The notes below the pieces were generated by a model that searched no databases, was not told the origin of the DNA, and worked only from the letters and a program-made list of their open reading frames with translations. From Mya arenaria (Eukaryota > Mollusca > Bivalvia > Myida > Myidae): a DNA stretch of 64,000 nucleotides. The DNA is taken from NCBI RefSeq assembly GCF_026914265.1, contig NC_069130.1, positions 39,548,988-39,612,987 on the forward strand, given 5' to 3'. This document shows, one piece after another, positions 1 to 10,870 of the stretch. Position numbers and translations under genes: made by a program. How positions within the stretch are numbered: the first letter of the stretch is position 1; the number at the start of each line of letters is the position of its first letter.

Positions 1-895
1 TGTAGTGTAGTGTAGTGTAGTGTAGAGTAGAGTAGAGTAGAGTAGAGTAGTGTAGTGTAGTGTAGTGAAGTGTAGAGTAGCGAAGTGTAGTGTAGTGAAG
101 TGTAGTGTAGTCAAGTGTAGAGTAGTGTAGTGTAGTGTAGTGTAGTGTAGCATAGTGTAGTGTAGTGTAGTGTAGTGTAGTGTAGTGTAGTGTAGAGTAG
201 TGTAGAGTAGTGTATAGTAGCGAAGTGTAGTGTAGTGTAGTGTAGTGTAGTGTAGAGTAGTGTAGAGTAGTGAAGTGTAGTGAAGTGTAGTGTATTGTAT
301 TGTAGTGTAGTGTAGAGTAGCGAAGTGTAGTGTAGTCAAGTGCAGAGTAGTGTAGTACAGTGTAGTGTAGTGTAGTGCAGTGTAGTATAGTGTAGAGTAG
401 TGAAGTGTAGTGAAGTGTAGTGAAGTGTAGTACAGTGTAGTGTAGTGTAGAGTAGAGTAGAGTAGTGAAGTGTAGTGTAGTTTGCTGTAGTGTAGTGTAA
501 TGTGGGAAGTGTAGTGTAGTGTATTTTAGTGCCGTGTAATGTTGTATAGTGTAGTGTAATGTAGTGTAGTGTAGTGTAGTGTAGTGTATTTTGGTGTAGT
601 GTAGTGTAATGTGGGAAGTGTAGTGTAGTGTATTTTAGTGTCGTGTAATGTTGTGTAGTGTAGTGTAATGTAGTGTAGTGTAGAGTAGTGTAGTGTAGTG
701 TACTATGGTGTAGTGTAGTGTAATCTGTTGAAGTGCAGTGTAGTGTAGTGCAGTGTATTTTAGTGTCTTGTAATGTGGTGTAGTGTAGTGTAATGTGGTG
801 AAGTGTAGTATAGTGTAGTGCAGTGTAGTGTATTTTACTGTAGTGAAATGTGGTGTAGTGTAATGTAATGTAGTGTAGTGAAGTTCTGTTTAGTG
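1..895. repeat. (TGTAG)n pentanucleotide array, degenerating rightwards
   Basis: The first ~480 bases are almost pure TGTAG pentamers with point variants (AGTAG, TGAAG, CGAAG). From ~480 to 895 the array decays into longer units with TGTAATGTGG and TGTATTTTAG variants. It enters from beyond the left edge, so its full size is unknown. No gene is visible in it. Confidence 0.97.
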
Positions 896-1090
896 TAGCA
901 TCTTTAGTTGTACTTAACTTACTAAACTTAACTTATCCTAAATGAACTTCACTTCACTTGACTTCACTTGATTTCACTGAATTTAACTAAACATAACTTA
1001 TTTTTACTTGAGTTTACTTGAGTTTACTTAACTTAACTTTACTTTAATTTAATTTACTTTCCTTTACTTTACTTTAGTACTTTTGAACTG
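896..1090. other. Degenerate ACTTA/TTTAC-rich spacer between two inverted pentamer arrays
   Basis: Low-complexity DNA made of ACTTAACTT and TTTACTT words, lying between the TGTAG array on the left and its reverse complement on the right. It looks like a decayed pentamer array. No coding signal seen. Confidence 0.7.
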
Positions 1091-1277
1091 CACTGCACAG
1101 CACTGTACACTGCACTACACTACACTACACTACACTACACTACACTACACTACACTACACTACACTACACTACACTACACTACACTACACTACACTACAC
1201 TACACTGCACTGCACTGCACTGCACTGCACTGCACTACACTACACTACATTGCACTGTACTGTACTGCACTGTACTA
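1091..1277. repeat. (CTACA)n pentanucleotide array, inverse of the left array
   Basis: About 36 CTACA/CTGCA pentamers, the exact reverse complement of the TGTAG array at 1-895. The 82-codon open frame through it (repeating LHYTT) is a by-product of a 5-bp period that lacks stops in that frame. Confidence 0.95.
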
Positions 1278-2079
1278 TTAGGTTTGTCCTCAAAGTTAAT
1301 TATTTACAGTTCACTTGCCAAACCAACATGAAATATTAAAATGAAAACAATGATAACGACCGCTTTAAGTTTATCAATTGTGATATGCTAACTTTTTGAC
1401 ACTTAAAATTGTATTTATAAAACTGGAACAGTCACAGCGATGTCAACAGGGCTACTGATAGTAAATTATCAAGCAACCAGGCCGCTTTGAAGTACAAACG
1501 GGCCAAACAAAGAGTTTTAGGATTTGAATATTCCACAACTGTCGATGTTCACATTGGTTTAAGAATATTTTATGAACGATAAAAAACACTCTCAAGGTTA
1601 AAGTTAAGTATGTCAAAACGAATGAGTCGGCCTCAGCTGAAATCTCGGTCATACGCGGTTTTTGACCCAGGGACCGGCAAAAATACTCCGAGCCTCGCGA
1701 ATATCGAGCCGAGCGGGAAAGCTTACATAGAGAAAAACAAAATCGGTCCTCTACATCCAGTTCGAGCCAACCAGGAAGTCGAGCCAAGCGATATCGAGCC
1801 AATGGGTTTCGACTGTAATTGTCATCTGAAAAAAAAACAGAACTATATTCGGAATAAAAATTGTTAAGACATGGGTAAAACGAAATCCAATGATATACAA
1901 ATAATACAAACTGCAAAGTTGCTATGGAATGGAACGCCTTAGCAAAACGAAATTTAAATAAGTATAAAATAAACTGAAAATAAACTGTAATAAGCCTTAT
2001 TGGATAAACGAAATTAAGTGATATACAAATTGTACAAATACGAAGACTACGACAATATGTTTGGAAATAAATATACATG
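1278..2079. other. Gene-free region with a dispersed repeat copy at about 1625-1815
   Basis: No gene is recognised. 1625-1815 is a moderately GC-rich segment with repeated GAGCC words that recurs inverted at about 29448-29610. Both copies are open in the corresponding frame and share peptide words (EPSGKAY, IGPLH). The rest is AT-rich sequence grading into the satellite on the right. Confidence 0.6.
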
Positions 2080-5000
2080 TATTCCATGACGGCTTGAACA
2101 AGCTTCCAAACAATATACCAGCAAATATATAGGAAATGCAAAAGTAGTTAATGCACAATGTGTAGGTTTAAAGCAGCCTCCAAAAATCATACCTATGGGT
2201 TTAGGTAAGGAAATAAATAAGTTATACATGCACAAAATATGGGCTTGAAGCAGCCTTGGAAACACACAACTATAAGTGTATGTCGAGAAATAAATAAGTT
2301 ATACATGTACATGCACTTAATGTATGCTTAAAGCAGCCTTGAAAACACGCAATTATAAGTATATGTCGAGAAATAAATAAGTTATACATGTACATGCACT
2401 TAATGTATGCTTAAAGCAGCCTTGAAAACACGCAATTATAAGTATATGTCGAGAAATAAATAAGTTATACATGTACATGCACTTAATGTATGCTTAAAGT
2501 AGCCTTGAAAAAACACAAGTATAAGAATATGTCGAGAAATACATAAGTTATACATGCACTATGTGTAGTCTTAAAGCAGCCTTGGAAAACACACAACTAT
2601 AAGAATATGTCGAGAAATACATTAGTTATACATGCACTATGTGTAGTCTTAAAGCAGCCTGGAAACACACAACTATAAGAATATGTCGAGAAATACAAAA
2701 GTTATACATGCACTATGTGTAGTCTTAAAGTAGCCTGGAAACACACATCTATAAGAATATGTCGAGAAATACATAAGTTATACATGCACTATGTGTAGTC
2801 TTAAAGCAGCCTGGAAACACACAACTATATGTATATGTCGAGAAATACATAAGTTATACATGCACTATGTGTAGTCTTAAAGTAGCCTTGAAAAAACACA
2901 AGTATAAGAATATGTCGAGAAATACATTAGTTATACATGCACTATGTGTAGTCTTAAAGTAGCCTTGAAAAAACACAAGTATAAGAATATGTCGAGAAAT
3001 ACATTAGTTATACATGCACTATGTGTAGTCTTAAAGTAGCCTTGAAAAAACACAAGTATAAGAATATGTCGAGAAATACATTAGTTATACATGCACTATG
3101 TGTAGTCTTAAAGTAGCCTTGAAAAAACACAAGTATAAGAATATGTCGAGAAATACATCAGTTATACATGCACTATGTGTAGTCTTAAAGCAGCCTGGAA
3201 ACACACAACTATAAGTATATGTCGAGAAATACATTAGTTATACATGCACTATGTGTAGTCTTAAAGTAGCCTTGAAAAAACACAAGTATAAGAATATGTC
3301 GAGAAATACATAAGTTATACATGCACTATGTGTAGTCTTAAAGCAGCCTGGAAACACACAACTATAAGAATATGTCGAGAAATACATTAGTTATACATGC
3401 ACTATGTGTAGTCTTAAAGTAGCCTTGAAAAAACACAAGTATAAGAATATGTCGAGAAATACATTAGTTATACATGCACTATGTGTAGTCTTAAAGTAGC
3501 CTTGAAAAAACACAAGTATAAGAATATGTCGAGAAATACATTAGTTATACATGCACTATGTGTAGTCTTAAAGTAGCCTTGAAAAAACACAAGTATAAGA
3601 ATATGTCGAGAAATACATTAGTTATACATGCACTATGTGTAGTCTTAAAGCAGCCTGGAAACACACAACTATAAGTATATGTCGAGAAATATATAAGTTA
3701 TACATGCACTATGTGTAGTCTTAAAGTAGCCTTGAAAAAACACAAGTATAAGAATATGTCGAGAAATACATTAGTTATACATGCACTATGTGTAGTCTTA
3801 AAGTAGCCTTGAAAAAACACAAGTATAAGAATATGTCGAGAAATACATTAGTTATACATGCACTATGTGTAGTCTTAAAGCAGCCTTGGAAAACACACAA
3901 GTATAAGAATATGTCGAGAAATACATTAGTTATACATGCACTATGTGTAGTCTTAAAGTAGCCTTGAAAAAACACAAGTATAAGAATATGTCGAGAAATA
4001 CATTAGTTATACATGCACTATGTGTAGTCTTAAAGCAGCCTGGAAACACACAACTATAAGTATATGTCGAGAAATATATAAGTTATACATGCACTATGTG
4101 TAGTCTTAAAGCAGCCTGGAAACACACAACTATAAGAATATGTCGAGAAATACATAAGTTATACATGCACTATGTGTAGTCTTAAAGCAGCCTGGAAACA
4201 CACAACTATAAGTATATGTCGAGAAATACATTAGTTATACATGCACTTAATGTAGGCTTAAAGTAGCCTTGAAAAAACACAAGTATAAGAATATGTCGAG
4301 AAATACATTAGTTATACATGCACTATGTGTAGTCTTAAAGTAGCCTTGAAAAAACACAAGTATAAGAATATGTCGAGAAATACATTAGTTATACATGCAC
4401 TATGTGTAGTCTTAAAGCAGCCTGGAAACACACAACTATAAGTATATGTCGAGAAATACATTAGTTATACATGCACTATGTGTAGTCTTAAAGCAGCCTG
4501 GAAACACACAACTATAAGTATATGTCGAGAAATACATAAGTTATACATGCACTATGTGTAGTCTTAAAGCAGCCTGGAAACACACAACTATAAGTATATG
4601 TCGAGAAATACATAAGTTATACATGCACTATGTGTAGTCTTAAAGTAGCCTGGAAACACACAACTATAAGTATATGTCGAGAAATACATTAGTTATACAT
4701 GCACTATGTGTAGTCTTAAAGCAGCCTGGAAACACACAACTATAAGAATATGTCGAGAAATACATAAGTTATACATGCACTATGTGTAGTCTTAAAGCAG
4801 CCTGGAAACACACAACTATAAGAATATGTCGAGAAATACATAAGTTATACATGCACTATGTGTAGTCTTAAAGCAGCCTGGAAACACACAACTATAAGTA
4901 TATGTCGAGAAATACATTAGTTATACATGCACTATGTGTAGTCTTAAAGCAGCCTTGGAAAAACACAACTATAAGAATATGTCGAGAAATACATAAGTTA

Positions 5001-5095
5001 TACATGCACTATGTGTAGTCTTAAAGCAGCCTGGAAACACACAACTATAAGTATATGTCGAGAAATACATAAGTTATACATGCACTATGTGACGG
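2080..5095. repeat. ~77-bp satellite array, about 38 copies
   Basis: A tandem array of a 76-77 bp unit with the constant words TTATACATGCACTATGTG, TAGTCTTAAAG and ATATGTCGAGAAAT. Two main versions alternate irregularly: one with CCTTGAAAAAACACAAG (77 bp) and one with CCTGGAAACACACAACT (76 bp). Copies at the left end (2080-2520) are more diverged, as expected for an array homogenised in its centre. Short minus-strand open frames arise from the repeat and are not genes. Confidence 0.97.
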
Positions 5096-5340
5096 CTTGA
5101 AAGAGCCACCCTGACAGTGGTAGTGGGGCAGCTGTGGCGATGCCATGCCGCGAATGTATATTGTATATTCCTCCTTTGCCATACACCTCGGCATGAGAGA
5201 ATAAACGCTGTTTGACATGACTTGTCTTGTCTTAACGAAGAGGGTCTGCCGTGAATGTATATTGTATATTCCTCCTTTGCCATACACCTCGGCATGAGGG
5301 AATAAACGCTGTTTGACTTGTCTTGTCTTAACGATGAGGA
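5096..5340. repeat. Duplicated ~100-bp module ending in a TTGTC-rich tail
   Basis: Two adjacent copies (about 5148-5238 and 5250-5340) share the words TGTATATTGTATATTCCTCC, CATACACCTCGGCATGAG and GGAATAAACGCTGTTTGAC, each followed by TTGTC repeats. AATAAA just before a short pentamer tail resembles the 3' end of a non-LTR retroelement or SINE. That assignment is inference. Confidence 0.6.
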
Positions 5341-5689
5341 TCTACGCCATTGGCACACATTTACCCGAAAAACTAAATAGAACGGCTTAGTGGCGGCAAA
5401 ATGTGATCTGCGTTTAAGAAGTATACAGATCATAGTGTTTTCAATCTATGTGCAAGTGTATGAAGATAAAGATGTTTGTTTCGTGGATTTCAGAAAACCT
5501 TTGACCATAATAACAACCTTCGTCAATGATAAGAAAAACCGCATCCTTACCACATCCCTCTTGATAGATGGTGCAATCAAAACATCTGACACTCTGTCCG
5601 AAATGGCGACGGCTCATTTGATATAGCAAGGATTGACTTACAAAATAACTTTGTGGATCATTTGGAGGCTAATTTTAGTCTTTATTTAG
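5341..5689. other. Gene-free unique sequence
   Basis: Non-repetitive sequence with short overlapping open frames on both strands (60-80 codons) and no recognisable protein, splice-site logic or RNA. Nothing supportable seen. Confidence 0.5.
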
Positions 5690-5731
5690 CCACCCCCCCC
5701 CCCCACCCCCCCCCCAAAAAAAAAATAATAA

Positions 5732-5765
<34 letters not shown>

Positions 5766-5874
5766 TATAATAAATGAATGAAAAATTGAATGTATGAATG
5801 AATGAATGAATGAATGAATGAATGAATGAATGAATGAATGAATGAATGAATGAATGAATGAATGAATGAATGAA

Positions 5875-5953
<79 letters not shown>

Positions 5954-5955
5954 AT
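5690..5955. repeat. Compound microsatellite: poly-C, (AAT)n, (AATG)n, (AAAT)n
   Basis: Consecutive simple repeats: C-rich runs at 5691-5715, AAT triplets to about 5765, AATG tetramers at about 5786-5872, and AAAT tetramers at about 5873-5955. The AATG to AAAT switch is abrupt, consistent with a point mutation spreading through the array. Confidence 0.97.
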
Positions 5956-6397
5956 TGATTAATTAATTAAAAAAGAATCACTTTTACTGATCATAGTTTT
6001 AATGGCCCTCTGTGTCTGAAAAATTTAACAAATCGCAGATAATTGGTCTGTGGAAGCATAGCCGGTAAATCCCTTTTTTTAAAACAGCCCTAATTGGCAA
6101 TAAGTTAATAAACAAAACGCGGGAAATTTGGCACCAGCTGCTGAGACACTTCGGCAATAAACAAGGGATGCATAGCTGTGGATTGGCAAGCCAAACATTC
6201 CTTAAACTAGGTCTGGGTGTGGATTACCTTATTAACAGAAACATAAGAACCTTCATAGGTTTAAAAATCGACGTAGCATTTATTTCTGTTAAAGTTGCAC
6301 TATCACAGATTGACAATTTTGACATGTTTTTATTTTCACTCTCAGTATCAGCTGCCAGCCTAAATGCCTTCAGTTAAGAGAAAACTGCGGTCTGATC
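5956..6397. other. Gene-free AT-rich sequence
   Basis: No gene. The words GATGCAT and AGCCAAACATTCCT near 6165-6205 recur near 19648-19682, suggesting a shared dispersed repeat. Nothing else stands out. Confidence 0.4.
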
Positions 6398-6482
6398 TTT
6401 TTTCAGCAATCTTATATCACTTGTTTTCAGACATTTTCACACAAATTGGCTCATTCTCAGGCTGTGGGAGTGCAGCTTTAAG
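6398..6482 (-). mobile_element. Fragment of the GCACTC-TIR element family
   Basis: The segment ends in GGGAGTGCAGCTTTAA and contains an inverted match (CACAAATTGGCTCATTCT) to the interior of the TIR element at 22875-23397. It is therefore a partial copy in reverse orientation. Its left end is not found. Confidence 0.6.
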
Positions 6483-6699
6483 GTACAATTAAAAACATTG
6501 TCACAATAAAGTGCTTGCCAAATCAGGTGGTCATTTTAATCAGATTTTTTTGGCATATACATCTTTCTTATTTACCAACTGCATTGTTTCATCTCCTAAA
6601 TAAACATTTTAATGAAGAATAATGATAGGTGTTTTACATCACGTTTCTTTCTTTTATGATAATACACAAATGCGAAAACGTGATAAACATTTTCATGTT
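6483..6699. other. No feature seen
   Basis: AT-rich unique sequence without recognisable coding, RNA or repeat features. Confidence 0.4.
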
Positions 6700-6870
6700 C
6701 TCATTAGCGGATCCATGGGAAGGGGGGGGGGGGGGCACTCTGTATAGGAGAAAAAGGTTATAAATAACGCCTGAAATGCGATATTTTGGACTAAAATTTT
6801 TAAAATTTTCTTGAGGAAGTACCCCCCCCACACCAGCAACACATTGCACCAAATAGATGCAATATATGGA
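6700..6870. repeat. Dispersed repeat bounded by GCGGATCC and poly-G/poly-C runs
   Basis: Starts near GCGGATCCATGGGAAGG followed by a G run. It contains GAAATGCGATATTTTGGACT and ends after a C run at about 6820. Related copies lie at 14484-14760, 20555-20770 and 25172-25310. The coding-like frame on the minus strand is produced by this repeat. Confidence 0.7.
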
Positions 6871-8155
6871 TCCGTCCCTGTTTTTTTTCTTCATTTTAAC
6901 CACAAACAATAGGATTTGTCATTTTATATATACACACATTTAACGGTTTACCATATTTAAAATCAGAATGCATTTTCCACAGCGCGTTTCTGAATCAATA
7001 AAATGATAATGCCGATTAAGTAATAAAATACTTAAAATAAGACCCACTGTTTATATGGTAACAATTCATATTTGGAGAGATTATTTGGTATCATAAATTA
7101 AAAAATTGGCATCGACTTGAACATTGTTTCTGATGTAATATAAAAAAATATAAAAGTGTCACAATATGCATGTGAAAAAATCGAGTTTTTTTATCACGCT
7201 GACAAAGAAAAGTTCAGAACGTTTACTGGTTGTACAATTGCTTTTATTTTAAGAAGTTGTTTTAAATATCATCATGTGTTTTACATAACATTAGAAAAAT
7301 AAGTTCCAACTTTCATAGTGTTTGCGCAAATGTTTCCACCCGAAATAAATCAGCGGACGGTTTCTGATATTATTATTAACAACATTTTTGACAAAGAACA
7401 AAAAACAAATTATTAACTGATTTTTTGTGGGTAAGTTTGCGCATTTTCATATTGAGTATGTAAAAAACTCAGTTGCCGAGTTTGCACAGGACAAATTATT
7501 GATCCTTTCTGTCAGTTAGCCTCGCTGTCCAAGAATGCCAATTCAAAAAAAGCTATACAAATATCTTTCATAATTCAAGTTCAAAGATGTTTTGATGCAA
7601 CGCATTTTATAAACTTTAAATGCAGAAAATCAAAAGGAGAAAAAAAACGCGCCCACAAGAGAATTTTAAATAACCCATCGGTATCCGTTTTTGGAAAGTA
7701 TCTACCGCGCGCGTTATCACTCAAACGGCACGCGACATTATTCACCGACATTTGTGTGTTTTTATTAAAATGACAGTATTCAAGTTTGTGCCAACTGTTG
7801 CAAGAGTGGCCTAGCCTCTTACGATTAGCCTCAAGTGGAACTGAACAGTTGTGAAGAGATGCCCTCAACTTGCCTTATCATTGACGAGATAACTCGACCT
7901 GATTTGGTCAAGAACCGGAGTCCATTAGTTGTTGGACGATTTGAGGCAGCAGAATTACTTCTGTTATCTGACAATCATAACAATACTACGCAATTACTTT
8001 TTGTGAGATCTTATTCATACATTTTAAATAAAATATGGGTTTTAAACAGCGGGAAAAAAGAAACATTCTTCCAAACTTTCGATTTTGGTGGTTTTGGAAT
8101 TACATCAAGGTTTTTCATGGTCATGGTCATTGCGTGACTACACATAGGCTATAAT
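6871..8155. other. Upstream region of the GPCR gene; no gene recognised
   Basis: AT-rich sequence with short unconvincing open frames (for example 7581-7868 minus and 7835-8137 plus). It may hold the promoter and 5' UTR of the gene starting at 8156 or 8201, but no TATA box or other element can be assigned with confidence. Confidence 0.4.
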
Positions 8156-8843
8156 ATGCTGAAAATTAAAAGGAGCATATCTGTGATACACGTTAAAACA
8201 ATGTACTGGCTATTGGTGATTTTAACGGCAGTAGGGTGTGCGCCCGTCGTAAAAGACCCCGTGGACATCGTGTTGCATGCAAAGAACAGTGACTTTGTGT
8301 CGTATAATGTTGAACAAGCTGAGAACAGTGAAAGTGAATTAAGCACAGAAGATAATTTGGAGAGAATTATTGAGCTGCTAAAAGAGACCACCGGGAATTA
8401 TGAGACTGTTGAAGATTCAAACCATGAAAGACAGAAGAATGGTGGTTATACCATATATGGTGAATTGTTGGATATTTTTGAAAACTACCAGGTAATAAAA
8501 GAAAAAGAACAAAACGAGGCATTTGACAGTGCAGAAGTACAAGCTATCAATGACGAACTGCTCGATATATTAGGTGAAATAACAACAGATTCCAAAGCAG
8601 ATGTTTTGGACGCATTGTATGACTTTATAGACGACAATATTGGAAACATTCTGCAAGAGTTAATTACAAAACTGGAAAACGAGGCCATTGAAAGTCCGAA
8701 ACCAACCAAACCTTCTTGGGATGTTAAAGGCTGGACAAACCAGCACGTATCTGACGCTATATCCGCGCATTATGATATCATAAAAGGGGACAATCGCCCG
8801 ATCCCTTCCGAAGATGATAGCAGGAATCGGCGGATAGAACATG
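8156..8843 (+). CDS. Probable signal-peptide exon of a methuselah-like GPCR
   Basis: An open frame of 252 codons. It opens with a short basic stretch and then MYWLLVILTAVGCA, a good signal peptide, so the true start may be the second Met at 8201. The rest is acidic, helix-prone and soluble (rich in E, D, N, I, L). A GTAATG donor at 8844 leaves one base of a codon. The acceptor at 15263-15264 (TTTCTAG) opens with the two bases that complete it, giving Asp and an in-frame join to the receptor exon. Without splicing, the last ~20 codons run into a tandem repeat, which argues that they are intronic. The join rests on frame, orientation and the signal peptide. A separate secreted protein is the alternative. 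No domain is recognised. Confidence 0.6.
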
Positions 8844-8867
8844 GTAATGCAAGTTCATCATCGAACA

Positions 8868-9335
8868 TGATTGGCTATTCCGTTTGTTTATGCTTACATA
8901 TGCTTTGGCCATAAGCTTACATTGCAATTGGGCTCGCCGAATGGGTATAACCCGATGGCGAGGGTAAATAAGCTCTCACACACCCTAACATTGCAATTGT
9001 TTGTAAAATCGTCAACATGCAAAATGTTTGCCCAAAAATGATTGGCTAGTCCGTTAGAATAAGCTAACATATTCTTTGGTCATTAGCATTGAATTTGTTT
9101 GTAAATTCGTCAACATACAAAAGGTTTGCCCAAAAATGATTGGCTAGTCCGTTTGATTATGTTTACATGTTCTTTGGTCATTAGAATTAAAATGTTTGTA
9201 AATTCATCAACATATAAAAAGATTGTTCGAAAATGATTGGCTATTCCGTTTGTATAAGCTTACATATTCTTAGGTCATTAGCATTGAATTTGTTTGTACA
9301 TTCGTCAACATACAAAAAGGATTGCGTTGTATGCA
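8868..9335. repeat. ~98-bp tandem repeat, about 4 copies
   Basis: Units share AAAATGATTGGCTAGTCCGT, TTTGGTCATTAGCATT and TCGTCAACATACAAAA. The array starts about 25 bases after the proposed 5' splice site at 8844, so it lies at the start of the GPCR intron. Confidence 0.85.
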
Positions 9336-9803
9336 ACATCTTGCATCTTGATTCCTTTCCATTTCATTAATGTTGTTTCTTTCAAACGAAAATCATACTG
9401 TTTCTCTTCAAAAACATATAATCTCTAATAGCAAAATTAAGACCGATTCGTCGCATATGCCATAAACGTTTTGAATACTAAAATCTAAAAAAAAACGCCT
9501 TTAAAATTTCAAAGGCAACAATGCATACCTTCAATGCAATTCTGTTGTATACCAATCTTGTTTTGTAGTCAGAGGGAATTGATTTGAGAAAAGAAAAAAA
9601 AAACACGTTAAAACTTCTTTCGAAATGTTTTACCAGTTCGTTAACAACTGGTAAAATATTTTTGTACGTAACTCAGATGCAAGCCTTCATAAAACAATGG
9701 GAAAAAGGGCCTGGACACTCTCAGTCCTGTGTGCAGTAGAGGCTAACAGTCGAGTACATGAGCTGTAAACGTTGGCACACTGTTTTATCTTGTAACCCAT
9801 ACA
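9336..9803. other. Intronic AT-rich sequence, no feature
   Basis: Part of the proposed GPCR intron. A-rich tracts near 9490 and 9600. No gene, RNA or clear repeat seen. Confidence 0.4.
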
Positions 9804-10142
9804 AATTCGGAACATCTCGGCCATTTTCCAACATCTCGGCCATTTGGAAGGCCATTTTCCAACATCTCGGCCATTTTCCATCAAAACCCTCGGATGTATA
9901 TAGACGGTTTACAATTTCAGAAATCTTTATATTAAACTACGCTGCAAGTAGATCGCGTAGTAATTTCAATTAAGCAGTTAAAATGAACGACTTTACTTTT
10001 GGGAATTTTAATTATCTATGCAATGATTCAATTCTCTTTCAATCAATTTAAACTGTATTATACAAAATAAACGTTAAAATCCTACAATTAAATTATACAA
10101 TTATTAAAAAAATCTTCTTTTAATGTTGTACCGGCATACAAC
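9804..10142 (+). mobile_element. MITE-like element with CATTCGGAA/CTCGGCCATTTT ends, copy 1
   Basis: Begins with ATTCGGAACATCTCGGCC. The end motif CAACATCTCGGCCATTTTCC is repeated there (to about 9880). The interior (GCAAGTAGATCGCGTAGTAATT) is shared with copies at 10143-10521 (same orientation) and 12639-12976 (inverted). No transposase is encoded. Confidence 0.75.
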
Positions 10143-10521
10143 CATTCGGAATTCCTCGGCCATTTTTATCGAAAACAACCTCGAATGTATTTGGATGGTT
10201 TACATACTCAGAAATTGGTATGTTTAAGTCCGCTGCAAGTAGATCGCGTAGTAATTTAATTTTGCAGTTAAAGGTTATGACTTAACTCTTGGTTATCTTA
10301 ATTATGTTTGCAATAATACACTTTACTGGCAATCAATTCAAACTTAGATCAACAAATATAAGCTTAACTAATACATTTAATTTATGATATAATTCAAAAT
10401 TTTACGAACTACTTCTACTGATGTAGCTGCATTGTTTTCGATAAAAAAATGGCCGAGGAGTTCCGAATGGGCATACATCCGGGGTTGTTTTCGATGGAAA
10501 ATGGCCGAGGTGTTCCGAATG
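10143..10521 (+). mobile_element. MITE-like element, copy 2, with inverted terminal repeats
   Basis: The left end reads CATTCGGAATTCCTCGGCC followed by AAAACAACCTCGAATGTAT. The right end has the reverse complement twice (about 10432-10467 and 10483-10521), with GGCCGAGG(A/T)GTTCCGAATG. It abuts copy 1 directly. Non-autonomous DNA transposon by structure; family unknown. Confidence 0.8.
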
Positions 10522-10870
10522 AACCCATACACTTCAAGCGGGAAACCAAATCGCAAACGTTCGCCTTAAACACCTTTACTGATCGCAGTGCTGTAGTGAT
10601 CTTTCAGAATGTCACTTTGTAACGATCTCAAGGACTTGCTCAAAGTGACCATATGCTGCAGAGTTTCTAATATCTCTCCAAATGTTTGTGAAGATCTTTA
10701 AGTATTATCACTGGTGAGATAATAACGCATGAAGGTGATTCCTGGGGTAAAGGTGGGTCGGGGGCAACCGGTGTATTGTGGACCTTGATCGATATGTAGA
10801 ACTGTCTGGCGAAAATGGAGAACACTCCTAATGATGTTATACTTTTTAAACTCTGCACATGATCACTTCA
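10522..10870. other. Intronic sequence, no feature
   Basis: Unique-looking sequence in the GPCR intron between two TIR elements. No gene seen. Confidence 0.4.

Noticed and set aside
1..895. Telomere
   Set aside because: The unit TGTAG is not a known animal telomere repeat and the array decays into unique sequence and an inverted copy.
1083..1331. 82-codon open frame
   Set aside because: Produced by the CTACA pentamer, whose reading cycles through LHYTT without stops.
1452..2141. 229-codon minus-strand frame
   Set aside because: Crosses a dispersed repeat and unrelated AT-rich DNA; no domain, no conserved words, biased to F, Y, I and C as expected for AT-rich noise.
3775..3975. Minus-strand frame in the 77-bp satellite
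   Set aside because: Repeats with the satellite unit; no gene features.
2080..5095. CRISPR-like regularly spaced repeats
   Set aside because: Units are directly tandem with no unique spacers and the genome is eukaryotic.
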